The notes under the pieces are model-generated. The model searched no databases, was not told where the DNA came from, and saw only the letters and a list, made by a program, of their open reading frames with translations. The translations under genes were made by a program, and so were the position numbers. A DNA stretch of 64,000 nt from Lachnospiraceae bacterium (GTDB taxonomy: Bacteria; Bacillota; Clostridia; Lachnospirales; Lachnospiraceae), in assembly GCA_024695665.1 (NCBI GenBank), contig JAILHT010000088.1, forward strand, positions 1-64,000. The letters are read 5' to 3'. Shown one piece after another: positions 15,160 to 24,934 of this stretch (positions are counted from its first letter, which is position 1; every line of letters starts with the position of its first letter).

Positions 15160-16536
15160 ATGCAGAAGACATATGTTATTGACACCAATGTACTGATACA
15201 GGCACCGACAGCTATAGAGTGCTTCGAGGACAACCATGTTGTGATACCTTTGGTTGTTGTGGAGGAGCTAGACAGCCTGAAAAAGAATGACGGCGAGAAA
15301 GGCGCTAACGCGAGAAAAGCAGTAAGAATCCTTGAAAAGTACAGAAACCTCGGAGATCTTTTGGAGGGTGTTCCGATGGATAACGGAGGAACGATAAGGA
15401 TTGAGAAAAATTACAAAGACGTAAGTCTTCCGGAGGACCTACCGGACGACAAATCGGACAACAGAATACTTAAAGTATGTAAAGGTCTTAAGGAGTCAAA
15501 TCCAAATGAGGACGTCATACTTGTCACAAAAGATCTTATCTTGCGACTTAAAGGGCAGATAGTAGGTATAGTTGCGGAGGACTTTTTCAGAGAGCAGATC
15601 TCGGAGGACGACGCAAATTATGCCGGAAGATGCGAGCTTTTTATTCCGGATGATATGATAAACGAATTCATGAAAGAAGGAATAGAACTCGACAAGGTTT
15701 ACAGCACCGATGACAACGGTGAGAGAAGAGAGTTCGAGGTTGTGGAGAACGAGTTTGTCATCTTAAGGTCGGATCTCTCCTTGAAGAAGACGGTTTTGGG
15801 TAGAGTCTCAAGAGGAAGAATAGTTCCTTTGGAATTTCAGAATGCAAAACCTTATGGGGTATCTCCGAGAAACGTTGGACAGTATTTTATGCAGGAGGCT
15901 CTTATGACAGGGGCAGACAAGGCACCGCTTGTGATTGTTCAGGGTATGGCAGGGACCGCAAAGACTTTTTATTCGCTTGTGGTCGGCCTTGAAAAAACTT
16001 TCAACAATCCGACTAGAGAGTACAGAAGGGTTTTGATCTGCAGGCCGAATGCCCAGTTTGATGACGACATCGGTTTCCTTCCGGGGGACGAGCAGGAGAA
16101 GATAGCGCCTCTAATGAGACCGATAATCGACAACCTTGAGCAGATCTTAGACTCCGACGAGGAGGAGAGATATAACGACGAGGAGGAACTCTCGGGAAAA
16201 ATCACAGAGATTTTTGACAGAGGAATAATCCAGATGGAGGCTTTGAACTTCATCAGAGGACGTTCCATAGTGAAAACATATTTGATAATAGATGAGGCCC
16301 AGAATATGACGCCGAACCAGGCAAAAGGTATAATAACCAGAGCCGGCAAGGACACAAAGATCATACTTTTGGGAGATCCAAACCAGATAGACAAACCGTT
16401 TTTGGATGAGAAGACAAACGGCCTAAGTTATGCCGCAAAGCATATGAAAGGAAGCCCTTTATGCTGGCAGATCGTGCTCTCGGGCGAGGAGTGTGAGAGA
16501 TCGAATCTGGCTATGGATGCGATAAGCAGATTGTAA
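15160..16536 (+). CDS. phoH: PIN-PhoH fusion protein (PhoH2/YlaK type ATPase)
   Basis: 458-residue cytoplasmic protein. Residues 1-150 are a PIN-type ribonuclease domain (YVIDTNVL with Asp8; further acidic residues at VVVEELD and the DKSDNRIL region). Residues about 230-458 are a PhoH ATPase domain with Walker A GMAGTAKT (262-269) and Walker B LIIDEAQN. Walker A has Ala267 where Gly is normal (GxxGxGKT), yet Lys268 and Thr269 are kept. PhoH2 proteins have been reported as ATP-dependent RNA helicases with PIN nuclease activity. GGAGGG precedes the ATG. The leader forms a compact RNA structure, so post-transcriptional control is possible. GDPD follows 18 bases later. Confidence 0.93.
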   Translation: MQKTYVIDTNVLIQAPTAIECFEDNHVVIPLVVVEELDSLKKNDGEKGANARKAVRILEKYRNLGDLLEGVPMDNGGTIRIEKNYKDVSLPEDLPDDKSDNRILKVCKGLKESNPNEDVILVTKDLILRLKGQIVGIVAEDFFREQISEDDANYAGRCELFIPDDMINEFMKEGIELDKVYSTDDNGERREFEVVENEFVILRSDLSLKKTVLGRVSRGRIVPLEFQNAKPYGVSPRNVGQYFMQEALMTGADKAPLVIVQGMAGTAKTFYSLVVGLEKTFNNPTREYRRVLICRPNAQFDDDIGFLPGDEQEKIAPLMRPIIDNLEQILDSDEEERYNDEEELSGKITEIFDRGIIQMEALNFIRGRSIVKTYLIIDEAQNMTPNQAKGIITRAGKDTKIILLGDPNQIDKPFLDEKTNGLSYAAKHMKGSPLCWQIVLSGEECERSNLAMDAISRL

Positions 16537-16554
16537 GAAACCGGAGGTTATAAA

Positions 16555-17307
16555 ATGAGTACAGAAGACAAAAGAACTTTGGTGTGGGGCCACAGAGGGG
16601 CGTCGGGATACGCTCCGGAGAACACATTGGATTCTTTTGAAAAGGCCATCGAGCTTGACGCCGATGGAGTGGAGCTTGATGTCCAGCTCACAAAGGACGG
16701 GGAGATTGTAGTAATTCATGACGAGACTGTTGACAGAGTCAGCGGAGCAAAAGGCTATGTAAAAGATACAAATTTTGATGACATAAGAAAGCTTGATGTC
16801 TCACTCCCGATAAAGGACTACGCAAAAAGAACAAGGATTCCTACTCTTGAGGAGGTTTTGAACCTGATAAAAGGGACGAAGCTTACGATAAATATTGAAC
16901 TCAAGACCGGAATATTCGCGTATGAGGGCATCGAAAAAAAGGTGATAGATCTGGTCAATCAAAAGAAGATGATGGACGATATATGGTTTTCATCCTTCAA
17001 CCACGAGTCTGTGCTCAGAGTAAAAAAAATATGCAGTGAGGCAAAATGCGGCCTTTTGATTCAGGATATTATCGTAAATCCTTGTGCGTATCTAAAAGGT
17101 TTGAACGCGGGGATTGAGGCATTGCATCCTGCTATATATCACTACGGGCAGGATCCTCTGTACATAAAGAAGGCAAAGGAAGCAGGTCTTTGCACTCACA
17201 TATGGACCGTAAACGAGAGGGAACATATGGAGATGCTCTGCAGAGAAGGCGTCGAAGCAATCATAACGAATTATCCGGATATCGCGGTGGAGGTAGTCGG
17301 AAAATAA
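16555..17307 (+). CDS. Glycerophosphodiester phosphodiesterase
   Basis: 250-residue GDPD-domain enzyme hydrolysing glycerophosphodiesters to glycerol-3-phosphate and an alcohol. The catalytic histidines are in WGHRGASGYAPENT (about residue 13) and VVIHDETVDR (about 55), with the metal ligands in VELDVQLTKDG and ELKT. The C-terminal IWTVNE segment is also characteristic. There is no signal peptide, so it is a cytoplasmic UgpQ-like form acting on lipid turnover products. GGAGG precedes the ATG. Likely cotranscribed with phoH. Confidence 0.93.
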   Translation: MSTEDKRTLVWGHRGASGYAPENTLDSFEKAIELDADGVELDVQLTKDGEIVVIHDETVDRVSGAKGYVKDTNFDDIRKLDVSLPIKDYAKRTRIPTLEEVLNLIKGTKLTINIELKTGIFAYEGIEKKVIDLVNQKKMMDDIWFSSFNHESVLRVKKICSEAKCGLLIQDIIVNPCAYLKGLNAGIEALHPAIYHYGQDPLYIKKAKEAGLCTHIWTVNEREHMEMLCREGVEAIITNYPDIAVEVVGK

Positions 17308-17364
17308 AGGCTGTTTTAAGCTCTTTTAAAGAGAGAAGATAATAAAAATTTGGGGGTTTTATCA

Positions 17365-18672
17365 ATGAACGAAAAGAGGGGGCTTTTTGCAGCCTTAAAC
17401 AGGACAAAGGTGTTTCGCAATCTGAGTGAGAAGGAGTTTTCTTGGGTGTTGTATGATGTCGGAAACTCCGCGTTCACAATGCTTGCCTGTTCGCTCTTAC
17501 CAATATGGTTTAAGAGCCTTGCTATAGGAAGCAATCCGGGACAGATAAGCTCGGACAAGGCGACAGCTTATTATTCTCTTGCTGTTGCTATCGTGACAGC
17601 GGTAGTTGCCATTATAGGACCTTTTGTCGGAGCGATTTCGGATTATAAGGACATGAAAAAAATCTGTTTTACAACAACGGTTGCAGCAGGAACGATAGGT
17701 TGTGTGCTAAACGGATTCGCCCCGAACTGGGTGCTTTTTATTCTTATATTTGTTATAACAAAGATTCTGTACAGCACCTCGCAGGTTGTATATGATTCCA
17801 TGCTTAGTGACGTCACCGAAAACGAGAGGATGGATATGGTTTCATCACACGGGTTTGCGTGGGGATATATCGGTTCGTGCATCCCTTTTATCGTCGCACT
17901 CATTTTTTACATACTGGGACCTGATATGCTTGGGATGATAGGTCTCAGAGCCACCATGATAGTGGGATTCGGAGTTACTGCGGTATGGTGGTTTGTCGTG
18001 ACTGTACCGCTTATAAGAAATTATAAACAGATACATTATGTCGAGAGAGGAAGCCATGTGGCGGGAAGACTTTTTTCTCAGATAGTAGGAACCTGCAAGC
18101 ATATCGTGACAAAGGACAAGAAGGTAGCACTCTTTCTCCTTGCATTTTTCCTCTATATCGACGGTGTCGGAACAATCATAGACAACTGCATCAACATAGG
18201 AACTGACCTTAATCTTGATGCGGTAGGTCAGGTTGTGACGCTCCTTTTGACACAGGTTGTCGCTTTTATGGGATCGCTTGTTTTTTCAAGGCTTTCAAAG
18301 AAGTATGAGACAGTAAAACTGATTTTGGTCTGTATTGTCGGATATTTTTTCGTGTGCCTTTATGCGCTCACCTTGAAGAGCCTTGTAGGCTTTGCGATAT
18401 TGGCATTCGGAGTCGGTTGTTTCCAGGGATCGATTCAGTCGCTCTCCAGATCGTATTTTGCAAAAATCATTCCGCCGGAGCATTCAGGAGAATATTTTGG
18501 AATATATGACATTTTCTCAAAGGGATCGTCATTTTTGGGGTCTGCCGTAATAGCTACGGTAAAACTCTACGGCGGAACGATAAATGTAGCGGTTGCTTTT
18601 ATGGCAGTATTCTTTGCACTTGGTTTTGTATTCTTAAAAGTAGCTGATAAAACAGCCTCCGCGATTGACTAA
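17365..18672 (+). CDS. MFS transporter, UMF1/Atg22-like family
   Basis: 435-residue transporter with about 12 membrane segments. The opening EFSWVLYDVGNSAFTMLA is the signature of the UMF1 (Atg22-like, 'vacuole effluxer') branch of the major facilitator superfamily. ATG 17365 follows GGGGG by 8 bases; an in-frame TTG at 17350 exists but overlaps that site. Substrate unknown; family members are mainly described as amino-acid exporters in fungi, and bacterial roles are unclear. It lies between GDPD and trpS on the same strand. Confidence 0.88.
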   Translation: MNEKRGLFAALNRTKVFRNLSEKEFSWVLYDVGNSAFTMLACSLLPIWFKSLAIGSNPGQISSDKATAYYSLAVAIVTAVVAIIGPFVGAISDYKDMKKICFTTTVAAGTIGCVLNGFAPNWVLFILIFVITKILYSTSQVVYDSMLSDVTENERMDMVSSHGFAWGYIGSCIPFIVALIFYILGPDMLGMIGLRATMIVGFGVTAVWWFVVTVPLIRNYKQIHYVERGSHVAGRLFSQIVGTCKHIVTKDKKVALFLLAFFLYIDGVGTIIDNCINIGTDLNLDAVGQVVTLLLTQVVAFMGSLVFSRLSKKYETVKLILVCIVGYFFVCLYALTLKSLVGFAILAFGVGCFQGSIQSLSRSYFAKIIPPEHSGEYFGIYDIFSKGSSFLGSAVIATVKLYGGTINVAVAFMAVFFALGFVFLKVADKTASAID

Positions 18673-18723
18673 ATTTAAACATTGTTCTATATTTTTAGTT
18701 ATACGTGCAAAGGAGATAAAAAA

Positions 18724-19719
18724 GTGGAAAACGAAAAGAAAAAAAGAATACTAAGCGGAATTCAGCCAACGGGTATTTTTACACTCGGTAATTATATAGG
18801 TGCAATAAGAAACTGGGAGAAAATGCAGGAAGAGTTTGAGTGCGCATATTTTATAGCGGATTTACATTCACTCACTGTACGTCAGGAACCTGCAAAGCTC
18901 AGAAAACAGGTACTTGAAGCTTATGCTCTTCTTCTTGCATGCGGTATAGATCCTAAAAAGAGTCTCGTGTTTATACAGAGTCATGTTCATGCTCACACCG
19001 AGCTGTCATGGATTCTCTCAGGATTGACTCAGTTTGGAGAACTTTCGAGAATGACACAGTTTAAAGATAAGTCGGCAAAACATGCGGACAACGTAAATGC
19101 CGGACTTTTCACATATCCTGTACTTATGGCAGCGGATATCCTTTTGTACCAGGCAGATTTCGTGCCGGTAGGCGCTGACCAGAAGCAGCATCTCGAGTTT
19201 ACAAGAGATCTTGCGGAGAGATTCAACAGCAGATACAGCCCGACATTCACCGTTCCGGATGCTTACATATCAGAGAGCGGAGCAAGGGTTATGTCGCTTC
19301 AGGATCCTACCAAGAAAATGTCAAAATCTGATGAAAATCCAAATGGTTTTGTATCAATTCTTGATACTCCTGATGTCATTATGAGCAAGTTTAAGAGAGC
19401 CGTAACCGATTCGGATACAGAAGTTGTTTATAAAGAAGGAAAAGACGGCATAAACAACCTCATGTCTATCTATTCTATCCTCGCAGGAAAGACAATAGAG
19501 GAGACAGAGGCAGAATTTGCCGGAAAAGGATACGGAGACTTCAAGATGGCCGTAGGTGAAGTCGTTGTCGAGTCTTTGAGACCTATCAGAGAGGAGTTCG
19601 ACAGACTCAAAGGCGAGAAGGCATATCTTGAGGAAATGTACACGGAAGGTGCAAAGATAGCAACATCTATCTCAAACCGCACTCTTTCAAAGGTTAAGAG
19701 AAAGGTTGGTTTGATCTGA
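18724..19719 (+). CDS. trpS: Tryptophanyl-tRNA synthetase
   Basis: 331-residue class I aminoacyl-tRNA synthetase that charges tRNA-Trp. The HIGH-like motif is TLGNYIG (about residues 20-26) after SGIQPTG, and the KMSKS loop is KKMSKSDENPNG. The start is GTG 18724, supported by AAAGGAGA 8-15 bases upstream and by the conserved RILSGIQPTG opening. No T-box leader fits in the 51-base gap from the previous gene, so tryptophan-responsive control is not seen here. Confidence 0.96.
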   Translation: MENEKKKRILSGIQPTGIFTLGNYIGAIRNWEKMQEEFECAYFIADLHSLTVRQEPAKLRKQVLEAYALLLACGIDPKKSLVFIQSHVHAHTELSWILSGLTQFGELSRMTQFKDKSAKHADNVNAGLFTYPVLMAADILLYQADFVPVGADQKQHLEFTRDLAERFNSRYSPTFTVPDAYISESGARVMSLQDPTKKMSKSDENPNGFVSILDTPDVIMSKFKRAVTDSDTEVVYKEGKDGINNLMSIYSILAGKTIEETEAEFAGKGYGDFKMAVGEVVVESLRPIREEFDRLKGEKAYLEEMYTEGAKIATSISNRTLSKVKRKVGLI

Positions 19720-19749
19720 TCTTTACGGGGACTATGATCGGAGGATGTT

Positions 19750-20667
19750 ATGCTTATAGTTACTACAATGTGTAAGATATTTCTGGCTATGGTAGTCGGA
19801 TTCTATTGCAGACGCGTGGGCATATTTAAAGAAGGAGGAGTGGAATCCATTTCCTCCTTTTTAATTAGGGTTGCTGCGCCGATGTATATTGTCTATTCAA
19901 TGTCAACTGCGGACAGAAGCGACATGGGCACTGTGCTCACACTGTTTGTCACAGGAGTGTGCATATATGTGGGAATGATAATCGTATCTAGAATCATTTT
20001 TACAATATGGAAGGTTCCTGACAATACAAGCTGTGTCTACCAGTTGATGCTCGTTTTTTCAAACTGCGCTCTGATGGGATATCCTGTAGCACAGGCATTC
20101 CTTGGCGACGAGGCGGTTTTCTATCTCGCGATATTAAATCTTCCGTACAATATTTTATTCTATTCATACGGAATCTATATGCTTGCAAAAAGCAGCGGCA
20201 AAAAGACAAAACTCGATTTAAAGACAATCTTCAGCGCACCGTCGCTCGTATGTATGGGTGCGCTTGTGCTGTATTTTACCGGAATAAAACTGCCGGAGTT
20301 CGTGAACGAGAGCCTCGGTTTTGTAGGAAGTTCAATGTCGTCCCTATCCATGGTCTGCATAGGAGGAACAATGGCGAACTATTCGGTGAGAGAGACTTTA
20401 AAACAGCGTTCGCTGTACGGTGTTGCCGTGATGAGGCTCTTTCTCATACCTTTGATAGTATATCTTGTCTTAAGCAATGTGCTTGACGACATGTACATAG
20501 TACATCTGTCTACTCTCAGCGTAGCTATGCCGACAGGTGCAATGATTGCAATGGGAGCCATAGAGTACGGTGGAAATGAGGAGGCTGCCTCAAGCGGAGT
20601 CGCACTTACCACCATGCTTTCAATCGTCACGATACCGATTGTTGCGCTGGCTATGGGAATAGCCTAA
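19750..20667 (+). CDS. AEC family transporter (auxin efflux carrier-like)
   Basis: 305-residue protein with about ten membrane segments, belonging to the bacterial AEC/MdcF-like carriers. The segments include TMCKIFLAMVVGFYCRRVG at the start and the LMLVFSNCALMGYPVAQAF region, the conserved N-x-G-like crossover. GGAGG precedes the ATG. It is followed 24 bases later by guanine deaminase, so it may move a purine or a related metabolite, but this rests on position only. Confidence 0.85.
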   Translation: MLIVTTMCKIFLAMVVGFYCRRVGIFKEGGVESISSFLIRVAAPMYIVYSMSTADRSDMGTVLTLFVTGVCIYVGMIIVSRIIFTIWKVPDNTSCVYQLMLVFSNCALMGYPVAQAFLGDEAVFYLAILNLPYNILFYSYGIYMLAKSSGKKTKLDLKTIFSAPSLVCMGALVLYFTGIKLPEFVNESLGFVGSSMSSLSMVCIGGTMANYSVRETLKQRSLYGVAVMRLFLIPLIVYLVLSNVLDDMYIVHLSTLSVAMPTGAMIAMGAIEYGGNEEAASSGVALTTMLSIVTIPIVALAMGIA

Positions 20668-20691
20668 AAAGAAATAAAGGAGTGTTCCGGT

Positions 20692-21942
20692 ATGCATTTT
20701 TACCACGGAGATATAGTTTTTTCCAAGAACAAAAAAGAACTTGAAATACATGAAAACAGTTACCTTGCCGTCGAAAGCGGCAAGGTTTTTGGAATATATG
20801 AAAGTATTCCAAAACAGTATGAGGGAGCACCGGTTACAGATCACGGAAGAGCCCTCATAATCCCGCCGTTCTCGGACCTTCATGTCCACGGCGGACAGTA
20901 TGCCGAGAGGGGAACCGGCATGGATCTCATTCTCTCTGATTGGCTTTCCACATACACATTTCCGGAGGAGGCAAAATTTTCGGATGCGGAGTATGCGGAC
21001 AGAATATACAAGGCATTTGTGGATGACATGATAAAGAACGGAACTTTTCATGCAAGCTTCTATACCACGATACATGGCGATACGGCAGGGCATCTCATAA
21101 AGTTTATGGAAGATGCAAAAATGCATGGGTTTGTCGGAAAGGTGAACATGGATATGAACTCGCCGGATTATCTTACCGAGGACACTGAAGAGTCACTCAA
21201 GGAGACGGAAGCTTTTCTCGAAAAACATATAGGGGGAGAGAGGGTAAAACCTATTCTTACACCAAGATTTGCGCCGACCTGCAGCAGAGAGCTTTTGTAC
21301 GGATTGGGTAGACTTGCGAAGAAATATTCGGTCGGAATGCAGACGCATCTTGTTGAATCCATATGGGAGAAGGCGGAAGCTGTAAGGCTTTTTGACGACT
21401 GCAGTTGTGATGCGGAGATATACGAGAAGGCAGGGCTTTTGGACAATGGGCCATCTATTCTGGGACATTTTATTTTCCCGGGGGAAGATGATATAAGAAT
21501 CGCAAAGAAGTACAATGCGATCACAGTGCATTGCCCTGATGCGACAAACAATATAATCGCGGGAATTATGCCTGCAAAGATGCTTTCTGACAGGGATATA
21601 AAAATAACCTTGGGCTCTGATGTCGGGGCGGGACACGGAGTGGCTGTCTACAAACAGGTGGCAAGAGCCGTGCAGCTCTCAAAACTGAAAGCGTTCTACG
21701 AGCCTGAGAACAATGGAACGCTCACCTTCGCAGAGGCTTTTTATATGGCAACAAAGGAGGGCGGAGAGGTATTCGGAAACCTCGGATCCTTTGAAAAAGG
21801 AAAAGATTTTGAGGCTATTGTAATAGACGGCGTTGAAGATGAGGGACTTCCTCTATCACCGGCGAACAGGTTGGAGAGGTTCTGTTATTGCGGAGACGAC
21901 AGAAATATCATCGCTAGATATATAGCTATGGATCATTTTTAA
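20692..21942 (+). CDS. guaD: Guanine deaminase (amidohydrolase superfamily)
   Basis: 416-residue zinc amidohydrolase converting guanine to xanthine and ammonia. Metal-site landmarks are the HVHGG motif (LHVHGGQYAERG), histidines in QTHLVES and GHFIFPG, and Asp in LGSDVGAGHG. The VHCPDATNNIIAGIMPAK segment and LGSDVGAGH are typical of guanine deaminase rather than atrazine-type hydrolases. The SD is AAAGGAG. No xanthine dehydrogenase is visible nearby. It may serve purine salvage or nitrogen supply, together with the AEC carrier. Confidence 0.92.
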   Translation: MHFYHGDIVFSKNKKELEIHENSYLAVESGKVFGIYESIPKQYEGAPVTDHGRALIIPPFSDLHVHGGQYAERGTGMDLILSDWLSTYTFPEEAKFSDAEYADRIYKAFVDDMIKNGTFHASFYTTIHGDTAGHLIKFMEDAKMHGFVGKVNMDMNSPDYLTEDTEESLKETEAFLEKHIGGERVKPILTPRFAPTCSRELLYGLGRLAKKYSVGMQTHLVESIWEKAEAVRLFDDCSCDAEIYEKAGLLDNGPSILGHFIFPGEDDIRIAKKYNAITVHCPDATNNIIAGIMPAKMLSDRDIKITLGSDVGAGHGVAVYKQVARAVQLSKLKAFYEPENNGTLTFAEAFYMATKEGGEVFGNLGSFEKGKDFEAIVIDGVEDEGLPLSPANRLERFCYCGDDRNIIARYIAMDHF

Positions 21943-22024
21943 TAGTTTTATATAGTAGAATGCGTCAAATGCTAGTAAAAAAGTAACAGGTGTGATAAAA
22001 TGCAAATACCACAAAGCAATTTAT

Positions 22025-22066
22025 ATTAATGCATATAATATCAATTCATATATTATAAATGCATAA
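22025..22066. other. AT-rich imperfect inverted repeat before the 96-residue gene
   Basis: TTAATGCATATAATAT-like sequence faces ATATTATAAATGCATAA about 10 bases later. It contains several -10-like hexamers and lies 35-75 bases before the next ATG, so it may include that gene's promoter. Confidence 0.3.
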
Positions 22067-22099
22067 AGCAAAGACATATCATAATAAGGAGGGGAGATT

Positions 22100-22390
22100 A
22101 TGAGGTGTAGAAGAGTACCGCTTGAAGCAGAAGTTATAAAATACAAAGAGGGCTGCAACATCGAAGATGGTTTTACACTCTGGGCCGATGTAATTACAAC
22201 AGAGGGATATATAGTTACCGACCACCTTGTGAAGATCAAGAGGGAAGACGGCGCGATTGTATGTCCTTATATTTCTCACCACAGAGGTCTTACTTATATA
22301 AATGAGGATGACTACATTATAATAGACAACGACGGGACGAAACATGTATGTGGAGAGGACAAGATTTTTCATAGATATGAGAAAATATAA
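22100..22390 (+). CDS. Hypothetical protein, 96 residues
   Basis: I do not recognise a named family. The protein is soluble, with no signal or membrane segment. It opens MRCRRVPLEAEVIKYKEG and closes with GTKHVCGEDKIFHRYEKI; a mid-section DDYIIIDNDG resembles the GDYI element of small phage-associated proteins, which is a weak likeness. Four cysteines and three histidines are scattered, with no clear CxxC. GGAGGGG precedes the ATG at good spacing, supporting a real gene. It stands alone, with a terminator about 90 bases downstream. Confidence 0.75.
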   Translation: MRCRRVPLEAEVIKYKEGCNIEDGFTLWADVITTEGYIVTDHLVKIKREDGAIVCPYISHHRGLTYINEDDYIIIDNDGTKHVCGEDKIFHRYEKI

Positions 22391-22476
22391 AAACACGCAA
22401 AAACGACCATAAATTCATTTGGTATACAAGTGTGGAAAAACTGTACAGATGTATTTTTTTAGATACAAAATGTTGT

Positions 22477-22524
22477 AAAAAGGGCGGTTATTGAGAATGA
22501 TATAACAATAACCACCCTTTTTTT
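22477..22524 (+). terminator. Intrinsic terminator
   Basis: GGGCGGTTATTG pairs with CAATAACCACCC with one mismatch, flanked by A and T runs. It isolates pflB from upstream transcription. Confidence 0.9.
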
Positions 22525-22566
22525 GTATATAGAAATGTATTGATAAAAAAACATAATTTCAAACGA

Positions 22567-22595
22567 TTGACAAAAAATTAACGACATAGTATTCT
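22567..22595 (+). promoter_or_regulatory. pflB promoter overlapping a Rex-like site
   Basis: TTGACA (22567-22572) and TATTCT (22590-22595) are spaced 17 bp. TTGACAAAAAATTAACGA (22567-22584) matches the clostridial Rex consensus TTGTTAAN4TTAACAA at 11 of 14 fixed positions and covers the -35 box. The promoter call is stronger than the Rex call. Confidence 0.55.
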
Positions 22596-22652
22596 ATGAG
22601 CCGGGTAAGACAATGGGCTATAATTTCACACATATAATGAGGAGGACTAATA

Positions 22653-24905
22653 ATGGTCAATTATGAACAGTGGGACGGATTTGAAGGACGTCTCTGGAAA
22701 GAAGAAATCAACGTTCGTGAATTTATTCAGAAGAACTACACAGAGTATGACGGAGATGAGTCATTCTTAGCACCTGCTACCGAGGCAACAGACAAGCTTT
22801 GGGGAGCACTTCAGAAACTTCAGAAAGCAGAACGTGAAAAAGGCGGAGTACTTGATATGGATACAGATATCGTATCGACCATCACATCACATGCTCCGGG
22901 ATATATAGATGAATCACTTAAAGGACTTGAGAAGGTAGTCGGACTTCAGACTGACAAGCCTCTTAAGAGAGCATTCATGCCGTTCGGTGGAATCCAGATG
23001 GCTGAGAAATCTCTCACAGAGTATGGATATACTCCAAACCCTGAGCTCCACAAGATTTTTACACAGTATCACAAGACACACAACCAGGCAGTATTCGATG
23101 TATACACTCCTGAGATGCGTGCGTGCAGAAAGAACAAGATCATAACAGGTCTTCCTGATACATACGGAAGAGGACGTATCGTCGGCGATTATCGTCGTAT
23201 CGCACTCTACGGAATCGATCATCTCATCGAGTGCAAAGAGGCTGACAAGGCTGTCTGCGGTTCAGGATCCATGAAGGGTGAGGTTATCCGTCAGAGAGAA
23301 GAGCTTCAGATGCAGATCAACGCTCTTAAGGATATGAAAGAGATGGCAAATATGTACGGATTTGATATTTCAAAGCCGGCTAAGGACGCAAGGGAAGCTG
23401 TTCAGTGGACATACTTCGGATATCTTGCAGCTATCAAGACACAGAACGGTGCAGCAATGTCTATCGGACGTGTATGTACATTCCTCGACATATATATCGA
23501 GAGAGATTTGAAGAAGGGCATCCTCACAGAGACAGAGGCACAGGAGCTTATCGACCACATGGTTCTCAAGTTCAGAATGGTTAAGTTCGCACGTCCTGAG
23601 AGCTACAACCAGCTTTTCTCAGGAGATCCTGTATGGGCAACCATCGATCTCGCAGGTATGGGAGTTGACGGACGTTCAATGATCACAAAGACTGATTACC
23701 GTGTACTTCACACACTTGAGAATATGGGACCTTCACCGGAGCCGAACATCACAGTTCTTTACTCTTCAAAGCTTCCGGATGCGTTCAAGAAATATGCAGC
23801 TTACATTTCAATAACAACATCTTCTATCCAGTATGAGAACGATGATGTTATGAAGCCAATCTGGGGCGATGATTATGCTATCTGCTGTTGTGTATCAGCT
23901 ACACAGACAGGTAAGGAGATGCAGTTCTTCGGAGCAAGAGCAAACCTTGCAAAATGTCTTCTCTACGCAATCAACGGTGGTATCGACGAGAAGAACAAAG
24001 TTCAGGTTGGACCTAAATATCAGCCGATTACTTCTGAGTACTTAAACTACGATGAAGTTATGGACAAATATGACGCAATGCTTGACTGGCTTGCAGATGT
24101 ATATGTAAATACATTGAACCTCATCCAGTACATGCATGACAAATATTACTATGAGTCAGCTCAGATGGCTCTCATCGATACAAATGTACGTCGTACATTC
24201 GCAACAGGTATTGCAGGATTCTCACATGTTATCGATTCACTTTCTGCAATCAAGTATGCAAACGTAAAGGTTATCCGTGATGAGAACGGACTTGCTGTTG
24301 ATTATGAGACAACAGGTGATTTCCCAAGATACGGAAACGATGATGACAGAGCAGATGAGATCGGTGTATGGCTTCTCCGTACATTCATGGGCAAGCTCAA
24401 CAAGCACCACACATACCGTCGTTCAGAGGCTACAACATCTATCCTTACAATTACATCAAATGTAGTTTACGGAAAAGCAACAGGTTCTCTTCCGGACGGA
24501 AGAAAGGCCGGAGAGCCACTTTCACCTGGAGCAAGCCCATCATACGGCGCAGAGCAGAACGGACTTCTTGCATCTCTCAACTCAGTTGCAAAGATTCCTT
24601 ACGAGTGGGCGCTTGACGGTATTTCAAATACACAGACAATCAACCCTTCAGCACTCGGACATGATATAGACGAGCAGAAGGACAACCTCGTTCAGGCTAT
24701 GGACGGATACTTCGATCAGGGAGCACATCACCTCAACGTGAACGTTTTCGGTATCGAAAAACTTAAGGACGCTATGGAGCATCCTGAGAAAGAGGAATAT
24801 GCAAACTTCACTATCCGTGTTTCAGGATATGCAGTTAAGTTCATCAACCTCACACGTGAGCAGCAGCTCGATGTAATCGCACGTACCTGTCACGCAAGCA
24901 TGTAA
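22653..24905 (+). CDS. pflB: Pyruvate formate-lyase (formate C-acetyltransferase)
   Basis: 750-residue glycyl radical enzyme converting pyruvate and CoA to acetyl-CoA and formate, a central step of anaerobic fermentation. The catalytic cysteine pair is within [12 protein letters not shown], and the radical glycine is Gly725 in RVSGYAV near the C-terminus. Codon choice is biased toward a small set (for example many CGT arginines, rare elsewhere in the window), consistent with very high expression. It has its own promoter and GAGGAGG ribosome site. The activating enzyme follows 29 bases downstream. The promoter carries a Rex-like site, which would link it to the NADH/NAD+ ratio. Confidence 0.98.
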   Translation: MVNYEQWDGFEGRLWKEEINVREFIQKNYTEYDGDESFLAPATEATDKLWGALQKLQKAEREKGGVLDMDTDIVSTITSHAPGYIDESLKGLEKVVGLQTDKPLKRAFMPFGGIQMAEKSLTEYGYTPNPELHKIFTQYHKTHNQAVFDVYTPEMRACRKNKIITGLPDTYGRGRIVGDYRRIALYGIDHLIECKEADKAVCGSGSMKGEVIRQREELQMQINALKDMKEMANMYGFDISKPAKDAREAVQWTYFGYLAAIKTQNGAAMSIGRVCTFLDIYIERDLKKGILTETEAQELIDHMVLKFRMVKFARPESYNQLFSGDPVWATIDLAGMGVDGRSMITKTDYRVLHTLENMGPSPEPNITVLYSSKLPDAFKKYAAYISITTSSIQYENDDVMKPIWGDDYAICCCVSATQTGKEMQFFGARANLAKCLLYAINGGIDEKNKVQVGPKYQPITSEYLNYDEVMDKYDAMLDWLADVYVNTLNLIQYMHDKYYYESAQMALIDTNVRRTFATGIAGFSHVIDSLSAIKYANVKVIRDENGLAVDYETTGDFPRYGNDDDRADEIGVWLLRTFMGKLNKHHTYRRSEATTSILTITSNVVYGKATGSLPDGRKAGEPLSPGASPSYGAEQNGLLASLNSVAKIPYEWALDGISNTQTINPSALGHDIDEQKDNLVQAMDGYFDQGAHHLNVNVFGIEKLKDAMEHPEKEEYANFTIRVSGYAVKFINLTREQQLDVIARTCHASM

Positions 24906-24934
24906 TGCGGGAGATATAAAGAGAAATAAGCAAT

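Noticed and set aside
17308-17364. Terminator after the GDPD gene
   Set aside because: CTCTTTTAAAGAG is palindromic but is not followed by a T run.
18673-18723. T-box leader before trpS
   Set aside because: The gap is only 51 bases and holds no specifier loop or antiterminator.
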